A stretch of DNA of 41,993 nt from Clostridiales bacterium (GTDB taxonomy: Bacteria > Bacillota > Clostridia > Lachnospirales > Lachnospiraceae): positions 1 through 41,993 of the forward strand of contig QAKV01000024.1 of assembly GCA_003343625.1 (NCBI GenBank). The letters are read 5' to 3'. A program made the translations under genes and the position numbers. The notes under the pieces were generated by a model. It was not told the DNA's origin. It did no database searches and worked only from the letters and a program-made list of their open reading frames with translations. Below are positions 9,462-17,798 of the stretch, one piece after another (the stretch's first letter is position 1; every line of letters starts with the position of its first letter).

Positions 9462-10259
9462 TCAAAAGGCGATCATCTCTGAAAGGTCACTTCTCGGCGC
9501 GATCCGAATCGGGAAATCCCCCGCCTGATACGGGTTGTCCCCCATGGCGATCTCCAGCCGGACGGTTTCATAAGCCAGCTCCGGCAGGTTGTTTTCCTGG
9601 CTTAAGTGCCCCAAAAATACCGCCTGCAGATGATCGTGCAAAACCCTGGAAAGCAGTCTTCCGGAATTCTCGTTGGACAGATGGCCCCGATTCCCCAGAA
9701 TCCGCTGCTTGAGATAATAGGGATAGCTCCCCACCTGGAGCATGTTCACGTCGTGGTTGGCTTCCAGGAAAAGCACGTCCATTCCCTTTAGGCACTCCAC
9801 CGTATAATCGTTGTAGGTTCCCAGATCCGTGCACACGGCCGCCTTCTTCGCTCCGTAGGAAAAACGGTAGGCCACGGGCTGCGCCGCGTCATGGGAAATC
9901 TGCATGGGGTTGACCGTCAGATCCTTGATGGTAAAAGGTTCATCCGCCCGGATCTCACAGAAGAGCTCCTCCGGTATCTTCCCGATGCTGCTGCAGGATC
10001 GGATCGCCGCCGCCGTCCCCGATGTGGTGTAAATCGGAATATGGTAGCGCCGGCACAGCACGCCCAGACCGCTGATATGGTCGCTGTGCTCGTGGGTCAC
10101 CAGAATCCCGTCGATATCGTGCCCCGTCAGGCCGATGGAGTGAAGTCCGGCCTCCACCCGCTTACCGCTGATCCCGGCATCCACCAGCACATGGGTGGCC
10201 TCCGTTCCCGCGTAAATGCAGTTCCCGCTGCTCCCGCTGGCAATACTACACAGTCTCAT
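9462..10259 (-). CDS. MBL-fold metallohydrolase, WalJ/YycJ-like
   Basis: A 265-residue metallo-beta-lactamase fold protein. THEHSDHISGL (near residue 55) is the zinc-binding HxHxDH motif, with further metal ligands in FLEANHD and LGHLSQENN. The IASGSSGNC opening and overall length fit the YycJ/WalJ branch, linked to cell-wall or DNA-end metabolism. It is not in a walRK operon here, so the symbol is withheld. Its ATG overlaps the coaE stop by 4 bp (ATGA), implying translational coupling. Confidence 0.88.
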   Translation of the reverse strand: MRLCSIASGSSGNCIYAGTEATHVLVDAGISGKRVEAGLHSIGLTGHDIDGILVTHEHSDHISGLGVLCRRYHIPIYTTSGTAAAIRSCSSIGKIPEELFCEIRADEPFTIKDLTVNPMQISHDAAQPVAYRFSYGAKKAAVCTDLGTYNDYTVECLKGMDVLFLEANHDVNMLQVGSYPYYLKQRILGNRGHLSNENSGRLLSRVLHDHLQAVFLGHLSQENNLPELAYETVRLEIAMGDNPYQAGDFPIRIAPRSDLSEMIAF

Positions 10260-10870
10260 CTTTTCAAACCCGCTTTCTTGAGTATCTCGTCTATCTGCCT
10301 GTAAGTATCCGACAAACTCCCGCTGTTGTCAATGACCTCTTTACAGTGGGCCCGAAACTCCTCTTCCGTCAACTGGCTCGCAAAAATCCTGTCCACCTTT
10401 TCGTCCGAATAGCCTCTGGCCGCCTTCAGCCGCTGTCTGCGCGCCTCGGGATCCGCATGAATATACCACATCTCATCCAGAATCCGATCGTACCCTTCCT
10501 CGATCAAAAGGGCCGCTTCCAGGAAAAAGGCATCCTTTTTCCCCGCCCGCCGCTCCTTACCGATCTCCTCCAGAATATATTCCTTCACTGCCGGATGGAT
10601 GATTTCGTTGGTTCGCTTCAGGAGGAGGGGGGATGAAAAAATAGCTGCCGCCATTTTCCCCCTGTCGATCGTTCCATCCTCCTGCAAAATTTCCGTTCCC
10701 AGCAGATCCACGAGTTCGCGATAGCAGGGCTGCCCCGGTTCTTTGACCAGATGGGCCGCCTGATCCGCCAGAAGGATCCTGCAGTTGCAATTCTCTTTCA
10801 CATAATCCAGGATCTGGGACTTTCCGGCCCCGACCCCGCCCGTAATTCCGATCAGTTTCATTCCGTTCAT
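10256..10870 (-). CDS. coaE: Dephospho-CoA kinase
   Basis: Phosphorylates the ribose 3'-OH of dephospho-CoA, the last step of coenzyme A synthesis. The 204 residues carry the P-loop GITGGVGAGKS near the N-terminus, LLADQAAH, and the lid region with arginines (DPEARRQRLKAARG). Its first ATG overlaps the polA stop (ATGA at 10870-10867). A second ATG three codons on is possible, but coupling favours the first. polA-coaE adjacency is common in Bacillota. Confidence 0.95.
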   Translation of the reverse strand: MNGMKLIGITGGVGAGKSQILDYVKENCNCRILLADQAAHLVKEPGQPCYRELVDLLGTEILQEDGTIDRGKMAAAIFSSPLLLKRTNEIIHPAVKEYILEEIGKERRAGKKDAFFLEAALLIEEGYDRILDEMWYIHADPEARRQRLKAARGYSDEKVDRIFASQLTEEEFRAHCKEVIDNSGSLSDTYRQIDEILKKAGLKR

Positions 10871-13542
10871 TTCGCGTCGTACCAGTTCTTTCCGGTATGC
10901 AGATCCACCTCCAGGGAAACGGCCAGGTCGGCGGCTCCTTTCATCTCCGTTTTCAGCAGTTCCTTCACCTGCTCCACCTCTGCTTCCTCCGTTTCGATGA
11001 GGAGCTCATCGTGAATCTGCAGGATCAGTTTCGAGGAAAGTCCCCTCTTTCGCAACGCCTCCCAGACGTGGATCATGGCGATCTTGATGATGTCCGCCGC
11101 CGTGCCCTGAATAGGGGAGTTCATGGCTACCCTCTCCCCGAAGGAACGCTGCATGAAATTGCTGGATTTCAGCTCCGGAACCGGCCGTCTGCGCCCGAAC
11201 ATGGTAGTGGTATATCCCTTTTCCTTCGCTTCCTGTACCTGTCTGTCCAGAAAATTTTTCACCTCCGGATAGGTCTTGAAATACTGCTCGATATAGTCCG
11301 CCGCTTCCTTTCTCGTGATGCTTAAGTCCTGGCTTAAACCGAAGGAACTGATCCCGTAAACGATGCCGAAGTTCACCGCCTTGGCGTTGCGCCGCTGCAG
11401 ATCCGTGACCTCCTCAAACGGGGTATGAAATACTTTGGACGCCGTAATCCGGTGGATGTCCGCATCGCTTTTATAGGCTTCGATAAGCTGTTCATCTCCG
11501 GAAAGATGGGCCAACACTCTCAGCTCGATCTGGGAATAATCCGCATCCGTGAACAGACAGCCTTCCCGGGGCACGAACACCTTGCGGATCAGACGGCCCA
11601 GTTCCGTGCGCATGGGGATATTCTGAAGATTGGGCTCCGTGGAGCTGATCCTGCCCGTAGCCGTGATCGTCTGGTTAAAGGAGGTGTGAATCCGCCCGTC
11701 CGGGCCGATGTAGTCCGCCAGCCCGTCCGCATAGGTGGACTTCAGTTTCGTCAGCCCCCGATATTCCAGCACATCCGCTACGATGGGATGATCCGGCGCC
11801 AGCTTCTCCAGAATATCCGCCGCAGTGGAATATCCGGTCTTCGTCTTTTTGCCGCCCTTTAACCCCAGCTTCCCGAACAACACTTCTCCCAGCTGTTTGG
11901 GCGAATTGATGTTAAATTCACAGCCCGCCGCTTCGTGAATGGACTTTTCCAGCTCCTCGATCCGATCCACCAGGGCGTCTCCGTAATTCTTCAACTCTTC
12001 CCTGCGGACGGCGACCCCCGTCTTCTCCATTTCATACAATACCCGGGACAGGGGCATTTCGATGTTCTCAAACAGGGACAACATCCCCGTTTCTTCCAAC
12101 CTTTCAGCCAGTTTTTTTCTCGACGAGAAACAGATCTGCGCCGCCTGCCCCGCATAGGAAAGAAACGCCTCCGGCCTTTGCTCCATGGCTTCCTGCCAGG
12201 ACAGTTTGTCGAACAGCTGCTTCCTTCCCGGCATCATCCGCCCCAGATATTCGCCCGCCACATCCTCCACCGCGTAATCGCTTTTCAGCGGGTTTAACAG
12301 ATAGGCCGCGATCAGGGCATCGAACAGTCCCCCGGTGCCGCAGCCATCCTTTCTTTTCTCCGATTCCCCCATGCAAAGAAGGGCGTCATAAGCCTTTTTG
12401 ACGTGAAAAGTGGACAGTTCCGTCCCTCTTCGGTACAAACCGGCCAGCCTTTGGCCCAGAAAATCCTGCGTCAGCTCTCCCCTTGCCTCCAAAACGAAGG
12501 TTTTCTGCTCTTCGAAGCACAGGGAAAGCGCTGCCAGCCGTCCTTCCTTTTCGTCCGTCAGGAGATAAAATCCGCACGCTCCGGCCCTTGCAGCATTTTC
12601 GAAGACAGCTTCCGCCTCCTGTTGCTTCTGTACTCGAACGAATCCCTCCTGCATCTCATTTTTCTCCGCAATCGGCTCCTGAAAACGGCTCAGCATATTT
12701 TTAAACTCCAGCCGCTGGAAGACCGCATACGCTTCCGGAGTAAACAGATTGCCGATCCGGGCGTCCTCCAGAGAAAAATCGATTGGGCTGTCCACGTCGA
12801 TGGTCGCCAGCGTCCGGCTCAAATAGGCCAGATCCTTGTTGGCGATGAGGGATTCCCGCACGGACTTTTTCGTCACTTCCTCCACATGGGCATAAATCCC
12901 GTCCAGGGAGCCGAACTGCTTCATCAGATCCGCTGCCGTCTTCTCCCCCACTTTGGGCACCCCGGGGATGTTGTCCGCCGTATCCCCCATCAGCGCCTTC
13001 AGATCGATGAACCCCTGTGGCGTCACTCCATAGCGCTCCTCCACGTCTGCGGCGTAATAGTCCTCTACCTCGGTGCGAACCCCTTTCGTCTTGGGAATCC
13101 GGATCTTGATCCGGTCGGTAGCGATCTGCAGAAGGTCTCTGTCACCGGACACCAGGGACACGTCCACGCCCTCCCGCTGGGCCCGCTTCGCGAGCGTTCC
13201 CAGAATATCGTCCGCCTCCAGCCCGGGCTGCTCCAGCGTTCGGATGCCCATAGCCGAAAGCACTTCTTTCATCACCGGCACCTGCTCGTGCAGTTCCGGA
13301 GGCATGGGCTTTCTCGTCCCTTTATATTCTTTGAAGATCTCATGGCGAAATGTGGGCGCTTTCACATCAAAGGCCACTGCCAGGAAATCCGGCTTTTCCT
13401 CTTCTAATATTTTGAACAGAATATTCAAAAATCCATACACAGCATTGGTATGCAGCCCCTGCGCGTTGGACAGATCCGGCACCCCGTAAAAGGCCCGGTT
13501 CAAAATGCTGTGCCCATCGATCAATACGAGTTTTTCATTCAT
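10867..13542 (-). CDS. polA: DNA polymerase I
   Basis: An 891-residue family A polymerase for Okazaki-fragment processing and repair. The N-terminal 5'-3' nuclease (about 1-290) has DGHSILNRAFYG, LEADDILGTLAKR and SGDRDLLQI. The polymerase domain has motif A (DADYSQIELRVLAHLSGD), motif B (RRNAKAVNFGIVYGIS) and motif C (QIHDELL). The middle 3'-5' exonuclease-like domain lacks the metal-binding acidic residues expected at its first and last motifs (LLTDEKEG; YAGQAAQ), so it should not proofread, as in the B. subtilis enzyme. Its ATG overlaps the stop of the zinc-finger gene by 4 bp. Confidence 0.96.
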   Translation of the reverse strand: MNEKLVLIDGHSILNRAFYGVPDLSNAQGLHTNAVYGFLNILFKILEEEKPDFLAVAFDVKAPTFRHEIFKEYKGTRKPMPPELHEQVPVMKEVLSAMGIRTLEQPGLEADDILGTLAKRAQREGVDVSLVSGDRDLLQIATDRIKIRIPKTKGVRTEVEDYYAADVEERYGVTPQGFIDLKALMGDTADNIPGVPKVGEKTAADLMKQFGSLDGIYAHVEEVTKKSVRESLIANKDLAYLSRTLATIDVDSPIDFSLEDARIGNLFTPEAYAVFQRLEFKNMLSRFQEPIAEKNEMQEGFVRVQKQQEAEAVFENAARAGACGFYLLTDEKEGRLAALSLCFEEQKTFVLEARGELTQDFLGQRLAGLYRRGTELSTFHVKKAYDALLCMGESEKRKDGCGTGGLFDALIAAYLLNPLKSDYAVEDVAGEYLGRMMPGRKQLFDKLSWQEAMEQRPEAFLSYAGQAAQICFSSRKKLAERLEETGMLSLFENIEMPLSRVLYEMEKTGVAVRREELKNYGDALVDRIEELEKSIHEAAGCEFNINSPKQLGEVLFGKLGLKGGKKTKTGYSTAADILEKLAPDHPIVADVLEYRGLTKLKSTYADGLADYIGPDGRIHTSFNQTITATGRISSTEPNLQNIPMRTELGRLIRKVFVPREGCLFTDADYSQIELRVLAHLSGDEQLIEAYKSDADIHRITASKVFHTPFEEVTDLQRRNAKAVNFGIVYGISSFGLSQDLSITRKEAADYIEQYFKTYPEVKNFLDRQVQEAKEKGYTTTMFGRRRPVPELKSSNFMQRSFGERVAMNSPIQGTAADIIKIAMIHVWEALRKRGLSSKLILQIHDELLIETEEAEVEQVKELLKTEMKGAADLAVSLEVDLHTGKNWYDAK

Positions 13543-13871
13543 TCTAATACCACCATCAATAAAAGGAGAACGGCCGTCATCACGGAAAAGGCCTCCGTGG
13601 CATACAACCCCCTTTGCAGGGAATCCAGAATACGCAGGTGCCTCTTCTCCGTCGCCATTTTCATTTTCAGTTCCCGGTTCAGATCAAAAGTATCCCCTTT
13701 TTCCAGGCGCTGCATTCCGGTGGTCACCAGAAACTGGATACTCAGCTCTTCCAGACAGGAACTGCAGTTCTCCACATGCGCCAAAAACCTCTTTTTCGTC
13801 CGATTATCCATCTCATCCCGCAAAAAGGACGGGATCAGTTTTTCAGCCTGCTTGCAGGTAAGATTGGTCAT
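13539..13871 (-). CDS. Small zinc-finger (anti-sigma-like) membrane protein
   Basis: A 110-residue protein whose first half looks like a zf-HC2/anti-sigma zinc finger: CKQAEKLIPSFL followed by HVENCSSCLEEL, the HxxxCxxC motif. The last 20 residues (FSVMTAVLLLLMVVLE) form one membrane segment. No sigma factor gene is adjacent, so it is probably not a classical anti-sigma factor. It is the first gene of the polA operon, with AGGGGGAT before the ATG and an ATGA overlap with polA. The role is unknown; the coupling suggests co-regulation with polymerase I. Confidence 0.75.
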   Translation of the reverse strand: MTNLTCKQAEKLIPSFLRDEMDNRTKKRFLAHVENCSSCLEELSIQFLVTTGMQRLEKGDTFDLNRELKMKMATEKRHLRILDSLQRGLYATEAFSVMTAVLLLLMVVLE

Positions 13872-13910
13872 ATCCGGATCCCCCTGTCAAAACCACATCA
13901 AAATAGATTC

Positions 13911-13983
13911 CAAAAAACAAGTAACGAGGCTGTTGCACAAACTGATACCTGTATCCCGGATATCCGCTTCGTGAAACAGCCTC
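13911..13983 (-). terminator. Large hairpin and T-rich tail after nagA
   Basis: On the minus strand GAGGCTGTTTCAC (from 13983) pairs with the arm ending at 13926 (GTGCAACAGCCTC, one mismatch), enclosing a 10-bp palindrome CGGATATCCG. A TTGTTTTTT run follows at about 13911-13919. It probably ends the nagB-nagA transcript. The GAGGCTGTTGCAC arm also resembles the ends of some insertion sequences, but no transposase is present. Confidence 0.6.
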
Positions 13984-14001
13984 TTCATTATCTCATATTT
14001 C

Positions 14002-15141
14002 TCACAGCATTGCAATTCCCTTGCACCAGGTCTGAACCACGTCGTAGTTGTCTTCCAACACCACGATATCCGCATCGCAGCCAGCCGCGAGACGGCCTTT
14101 CCTGTCGTCCACCCGCAGAGCCCGGGCCGGATTCAGGGTACAGGAATTCAGCGCCGCATCAAAGGGCACCATCGCATCCTCTACGAGAATCTTCAGCCCC
14201 CGGTTCATGTACAGGGTGCTTCCGGCGATGGTATCCGTGCCTTTCAGCCTGGCCAGTCCGTCCTCCCCGATTTCGATGGGGTGTCCGCCGAGCTCGTAGT
14301 CCCCGCCCGGAGGGCAATGCTTAGCGCGGAGGGAATCGCTGATCATGATGGCATAATCCCGCCCCTTTGCCGCAAAATAATTGTTCAGCGCAGCCAGATG
14401 GGAATGACAGCCGTCACAGATAATCTCCCCGTAGATGTCCCTGACCCGGAAAGCGGTGCCCACCAGGCCGGGCTTTCTGTGATGATAGGGCGTCATTCCG
14501 TTATAGACATGAGTCATGCTCATAGCGCCGTTGGCGATCCCCATCAGCGCCTGGTCATAAGTGGCCGACGAATGGCCCATGCTCACCACGACGCCGTGGC
14601 TGCTGCAATATCTGGTCAGTGCGAATTCCGGATCGTGCTCCGGCGCCATGGTGATGTATTTGATCAGCCCGCGCGCCGCTTCCTGATACATCCTAAACTG
14701 CTCTACCGTAGGCTTTGCGATAGCTTCCGGCGGCTGTGCCCCCTTGTATTCCATATCCAGATAAGGGCCTTCGAAATGGATTCCCAAAATCTCCGCGCCC
14801 TCGTATCCTTCCTCCACGACCCTGGCCACGTTGGCCACCGCTTTGGAAAGCACATCCGGCATCTGGGTCACCGTGGTGGGCAAAATGGCCGTCACGCCCT
14901 CTTCCGGAATCCGTCTCATCCAGTCCCGGAGCCCTCCCGGCTCTCCGTCATTGGTATCGAATCCGTAAGCCCCATGGGTATGCACATCGATGAAGCCGGG
15001 GACGAGCCGTTTTTCCCCGTAATCTTCATCCGCCGTTTTCTCTCCCCAGGGAAGGATTCGGACGATCTTGCCGTCCTCCACCTCCAGCTGCGCCTCCATG
15101 AACTGACCGCCAATCCAAACTCTTTTACTCTGTAAAATCAT
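14002..15141 (-). CDS. nagA: N-acetylglucosamine-6-phosphate deacetylase
   Basis: Removes acetate from GlcNAc-6-phosphate to give glucosamine-6-phosphate, the substrate of NagB. The 379-residue amidohydrolase shows the metal site FIDVHTHGAYGFD, HFEGPYLDMEYKGAQ, MGHSSATYDQ, CDGCHSH and ISDSLRAKHC with the catalytic aspartate, and a C-terminal NPARALRVDDRKGRLAAGCDADIVVL, all typical of the family. AGGAGG precedes the ATG. nagB lies 30 bp upstream, and the two form a catabolic operon downstream of the IIBC permease. Confidence 0.96.
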   Translation of the reverse strand: MILQSKRVWIGGQFMEAQLEVEDGKIVRILPWGEKTADEDYGEKRLVPGFIDVHTHGAYGFDTNDGEPGGLRDWMRRIPEEGVTAILPTTVTQMPDVLSKAVANVARVVEEGYEGAEILGIHFEGPYLDMEYKGAQPPEAIAKPTVEQFRMYQEAARGLIKYITMAPEHDPEFALTRYCSSHGVVVSMGHSSATYDQALMGIANGAMSMTHVYNGMTPYHHRKPGLVGTAFRVRDIYGEIICDGCHSHLAALNNYFAAKGRDYAIMISDSLRAKHCPPGGDYELGGHPIEIGEDGLARLKGTDTIAGSTLYMNRGLKILVEDAMVPFDAALNSCTLNPARALRVDDRKGRLAAGCDADIVVLEDNYDVVQTWCKGIAML

Positions 15142-15171
15142 CGCGACCTCCTGACTGCCGATCCGTCCCTC

Positions 15172-15900
15172 TTACTTTACCTGAGAAAGCGCGTCTTCAT
15201 CCGCCACCAGAATGAAATTCGGATGAAGCTGCAGGATGGAAGCGGGAACCCTGGGCGTGATCGGCCCGAAGAAAGCGTCCTTTAAAATCTGGGCTTTGTC
15301 CTTGCCGCTGACTACCATGAGAACGCATTTCGCTCTCATGATCGTGGCGATACCCATGGTATACGCCTGTCTGGGAACCTCGTCCGCAGAATTGAAAAAT
15401 CTTTTGTTCGCTTCGATGGTCATCTCCGTCAGGTTCACGCAATGCGTTTCTTTGTCGAACTCATCGTTGGGCTCATTGAAGCCGATGTGGCCGTCGTGCC
15501 CCAGCCCCAAAAGCTGCAGATCCACGCCGCCCATGGATGCGATCACCGCGTCATATTCGGAACAGGCCTTCTCGCTGTCCGGCTCCGTGCCATCCGGCAG
15601 ATGGGTGTTCTCGGGTTTGATGTTCACATGGCTGAACAGATTATCGTGCATGAAGTAATAATAGCTCTGCTCGTTCTCTTTTGGAAGCCCCTTATACTCG
15701 TCCAGATTGACGCTCCTCACCCGGGAAAAATCCAGATCCCCTTCTTCATAGCGTTTCACCAGATTCTGATAAGTGCCAATCGGCGTGGAACCCGTAGCGA
15801 GGCCGAGCACGCAGTCAGGTTTGGTAACGACCAGGGCTCCGATAATATTGGCAGCCTTCCTGCTCATATCAGCATAATCCTTTGTCCTGATAATTCTCAT
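15172..15900 (-). CDS. nagB: Glucosamine-6-phosphate deaminase
   Basis: Converts glucosamine-6-phosphate to fructose-6-phosphate and ammonia. The 242-residue length equals B. subtilis NagB. Seen: LGLATGSTPIGTY (phosphate binding), VNLDEYKGLP with the catalytic Asp, and GLGHDGHIGFNEP with the ring-opening His. The start at 15900 (MRIIRTKDY) follows CAGGAGA; the 31 codons further upstream in the frame lie in the leader. A promoter with an overlapping palindrome stands at 15982-16014. Confidence 0.97.
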   Translation of the reverse strand: MRIIRTKDYADMSRKAANIIGALVVTKPDCVLGLATGSTPIGTYQNLVKRYEEGDLDFSRVRSVNLDEYKGLPKENEQSYYYFMHDNLFSHVNIKPENTHLPDGTEPDSEKACSEYDAVIASMGGVDLQLLGLGHDGHIGFNEPNDEFDKETHCVNLTEMTIEANKRFFNSADEVPRQAYTMGIATIMRAKCVLMVVSGKDKAQILKDAFFGPITPRVPASILQLHPNFILVADEDALSQVK

Positions 15901-15981
15901 TTTCTTCACTCTCCTGTCTTTCTCGATCTGTGCACAGGCAGATTTGCGATCGGAATAACCAAATATGCCCATCCATAATTT

Positions 15982-16014
15982 ATTGTAATACATTCTCGCA
16001 GTTTACACAAACTG
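15982..16014 (-). promoter_or_regulatory. nagB promoter with overlapping palindromic operator
   Basis: On the minus strand TTGTGT (16010-16005), 17 bp, TACAAT (15987-15982). The -35 box sits inside the palindrome CAGTTT-N4-AAACTG (15999-16014), a 6-bp perfect inverted repeat placed where a repressor would block RNA polymerase. The regulator is not in the window; a GntR-type NagR is a guess from pathway knowledge. Confidence 0.65.
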
Positions 16015-16025
16015 AAATTTAAATT

Positions 16026-16055
16026 CGGAAGCCCCCTTTTTCAAGAAGGCTTCCG
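16026..16055 (-). terminator. Hairpin after the IIBC permease gene
   Basis: CGGAAGCC (16026-16033) pairs perfectly with GGCTTCCG (16048-16055). On the minus strand it follows the permease stop and is trailed by an A/T-rich AATTTAAATTTC rather than a clean T run, so termination may be partial and allow some read-through to nagB. Confidence 0.55.
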
Positions 16056-16072
16056 ATTGTGCCAGGGAAAGA

Positions 16073-16088
16073 TGCCGCAATTGCGGCA
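16073..16088. repeat. Perfect 16-bp palindrome between permease stop and terminator
   Basis: TGCCGCAATTGCGGCA is its own reverse complement over 16 bp. It lies 24 bp after the IIBC stop and 17 bp before the next hairpin. It could be a protein-binding site, an RNA stem or part of the hairpin-rich style seen in other gaps of this window. Confidence 0.7.
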
Positions 16089-16112
16089 CGGTTATGAGTC
16101 CTTCGACTGTCT

Positions 16113-17573
16113 CTATTTGAGCATTTTTTTCATTTCATCCGCCACGAACTGTACCTTCGTGCCAACGATGACCTGAACGGAGTTTTTGCTCGGACGGATC
16201 ACGCCTGCCACGCCCGCAGATTTGATCTTCTTTTCGTCCACCTTTGTGTAATCCTTGATTTCAAAGCGAAGTCTCGTGATGCAGTTATCAAGGCTGGTCA
16301 CATTTTCCCGGCCGCCGATCCCTGCCAGCACGATCTCCGCTACCTGCGTGAAGTTGTTATTGGCCAGCGTCACATTTTTCTCCGCCTCCAGATCATCGTC
16401 TTCACGTCCGGGAGTCTTCAGATCGAACTTTGTGATCACAACGCGGAATACTACGTAATAGATAATCCCTACTACGATACCGATCGGAATGATCAGCCAG
16501 GGGTTCTGCGCCAGAGGTGTAAATGCGCTCAGCACCAGGTCGACCGCACCGCCGGAGAATGAAAATCCTGCGCGAACCGGAAGCGCAACTGTGATGCCCG
16601 CTGTAATTCCGGCCAGGATCGCATGCACCAGATACAGCCCCGGAGCCAGGAACATGAACGAGAATTCAATAGGCTCGGTAACGCCGGTGAAGAAAGAACA
16701 GAATGCCGCGGAAACCAGCAGACCATAAGCCACCTTTTTCTTATTCGGTTTCGACGTATGGTACATTGCCAGGCAGGCTGCAGGAAGACCGAACATCATG
16801 AACGGGAAGAACCCTGTCATATACATACCGGTTTCGCCGTATACGCCCGTATTCCCCCAGAAGTTGCCCAGATCGTTGATTCCGGCAACGTCAAACCAGA
16901 ATACGGAATTCAGCGCATGATGCAAACCGAACGGGATCAGCAGACGGTTCAGGAACGCGTAGATTCCTGCGCCGACCGCGCCCATGCCCAGGAACGTTTC
17001 TCCCAGCGCAACCAGCGCACCATAGAGCAAAGGCCAGATAAAGAACAGAATAGCGGCCGCTATAATGGAAAATACAGCGGTGACGATTGCGACAGCGCGT
17101 TTTCCGGAGAAAAATGCCAGCGCATCCGGAAGCTTCGTCCCCTTGAACTTGTTATAGCATGTCGCGCCGATCAGACCGGACAGAATACCGACGAACTGGT
17201 TGTTGATCTTGCCGAAAGCCGGATCTGCATCCGCGCCGGTCAAACCTGCAACCGTCGCGCTGGAGAGCAGGGTGGTGATCATCAGAAAAGATACCAGACC
17301 CGCCAGACCTGCCGTTCCGTCGTTGTCATCGGACATGCCGACAGCCACGCCGATCGCAAACAGCCACGCCATATTGTCGATCAGGGCGCCGCCCGCTTTG
17401 ATCAGGAACAAACCGATGGTATAGGAAACGCCGCCCGCCGTAAAGCCGGCCACTTCTCCGGCCATTGCCGCCGGAGCCAATATGTAACCGATCCCCATCA
17501 GGATACCGCAAACCGGCAGACAAGCTACCGGGAGCATCAGGGATTTTCCCAGACGCTGAAAATATTTCATCAT
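16113..17573 (-). CDS. PTS permease EIIBC, glucose/N-acetylglucosamine family
   Basis: An integral membrane sugar transporter of about 487 residues. The N-terminal EIIC domain (about 1-390) spans the membrane many times and has the family stretches LPFGLHHALNSVFWFD-like (here LIPFGLHHALNSVFW) and GVTEPIEFSFMF. The C-terminal EIIB domain has the phospho-cysteine in LDNCITRLRF. There is no fused EIIA; the separate IIA gene 2.1 kb upstream can supply it. With nagB-nagA next in line, N-acetylglucosamine is the likely substrate (NagE-like), but glucose cannot be excluded. Two ATGs at 17573 and 17570 follow AAGGGGG; the frame also opens at a TTG two codons earlier, which is less likely. Confidence 0.9.
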   Translation of the reverse strand: MMKYFQRLGKSLMLPVACLPVCGILMGIGYILAPAAMAGEVAGFTAGGVSYTIGLFLIKAGGALIDNMAWLFAIGVAVGMSDDNDGTAGLAGLVSFLMITTLLSSATVAGLTGADADPAFGKINNQFVGILSGLIGATCYNKFKGTKLPDALAFFSGKRAVAIVTAVFSIIAAAILFFIWPLLYGALVALGETFLGMGAVGAGIYAFLNRLLIPFGLHHALNSVFWFDVAGINDLGNFWGNTGVYGETGMYMTGFFPFMMFGLPAACLAMYHTSKPNKKKVAYGLLVSAAFCSFFTGVTEPIEFSFMFLAPGLYLVHAILAGITAGITVALPVRAGFSFSGGAVDLVLSAFTPLAQNPWLIIPIGIVVGIIYYVVFRVVITKFDLKTPGREDDDLEAEKNVTLANNNFTQVAEIVLAGIGGRENVTSLDNCITRLRFEIKDYTKVDEKKIKSAGVAGVIRPSKNSVQVIVGTKVQFVADEMKKMLK

Positions 17574-17644
17574 AAACAATTACCCCCTTCTCGTTCCTCC
17601 CTGGCGTCGGAACAATCGCTTTTTATTCTCAAGGCCATGCCTCA

Positions 17645-17686
17645 ATGAATAACGAAAGAATATTCATGGGCGCCTCCCCCGCGCCC
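17645..17686. repeat. Two small inverted repeats upstream of the permease gene
   Basis: ATGAATA/TATTCAT (17645-17651 and 17661-17667, 9-bp spacer) is directly followed by GGGCGC/GCGCCC (17668-17673 and 17681-17686). They lie between the permease start and the larger repeat copy at 17702. The first could be an operator; no convincing promoter for the permease was found, so it may be read from ptsH. Confidence 0.55.
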
Positions 17687-17701
17687 TTTCTTTGCTACGG
17701 T

Positions 17702-17788
17702 CTGAAAATGCGCACTCGCACGAAAAACAGATCGTTGCCTGACGGCAACCGCGCCCGGCGCGAGTGTGCGCCGGAGCGCACACTCTTT
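17702..17788 (+). repeat. Hairpin-rich intergenic repeat, copy 1
   Basis: About 87 bp nearly identical (close to 88% by hand alignment) to the reverse complement of 21131-21217. It contains GTTGCC-TGAC-GGCAAC, an outer pair GCGCACTCGC with GCGAGTGTGCGC, and the perfect 10-bp stem GAGTGTGCGC-CGGA-GCGCACACTC followed by TTTT on the plus strand. It lies between ptsH and the permease gene, in the opposite orientation to copy 2. Confidence 0.85.
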
Positions 17789-17798
17789 TGCTTATCAA

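Noticed and set aside
10867..13542. Loss of PolA proofreading residues as a novel feature
   Set aside because: Many Bacillota PolA enzymes, including that of B. subtilis, lack 3'-5' exonuclease residues, so it is noted in the annotation only.
13926..13983. GAGGCTGTTGCAC inverted ends as an insertion-sequence remnant
   Set aside because: The arms are only 43 bp apart, no transposase fragment is present, and the hairpin with its T run serves well as the nagA terminator.
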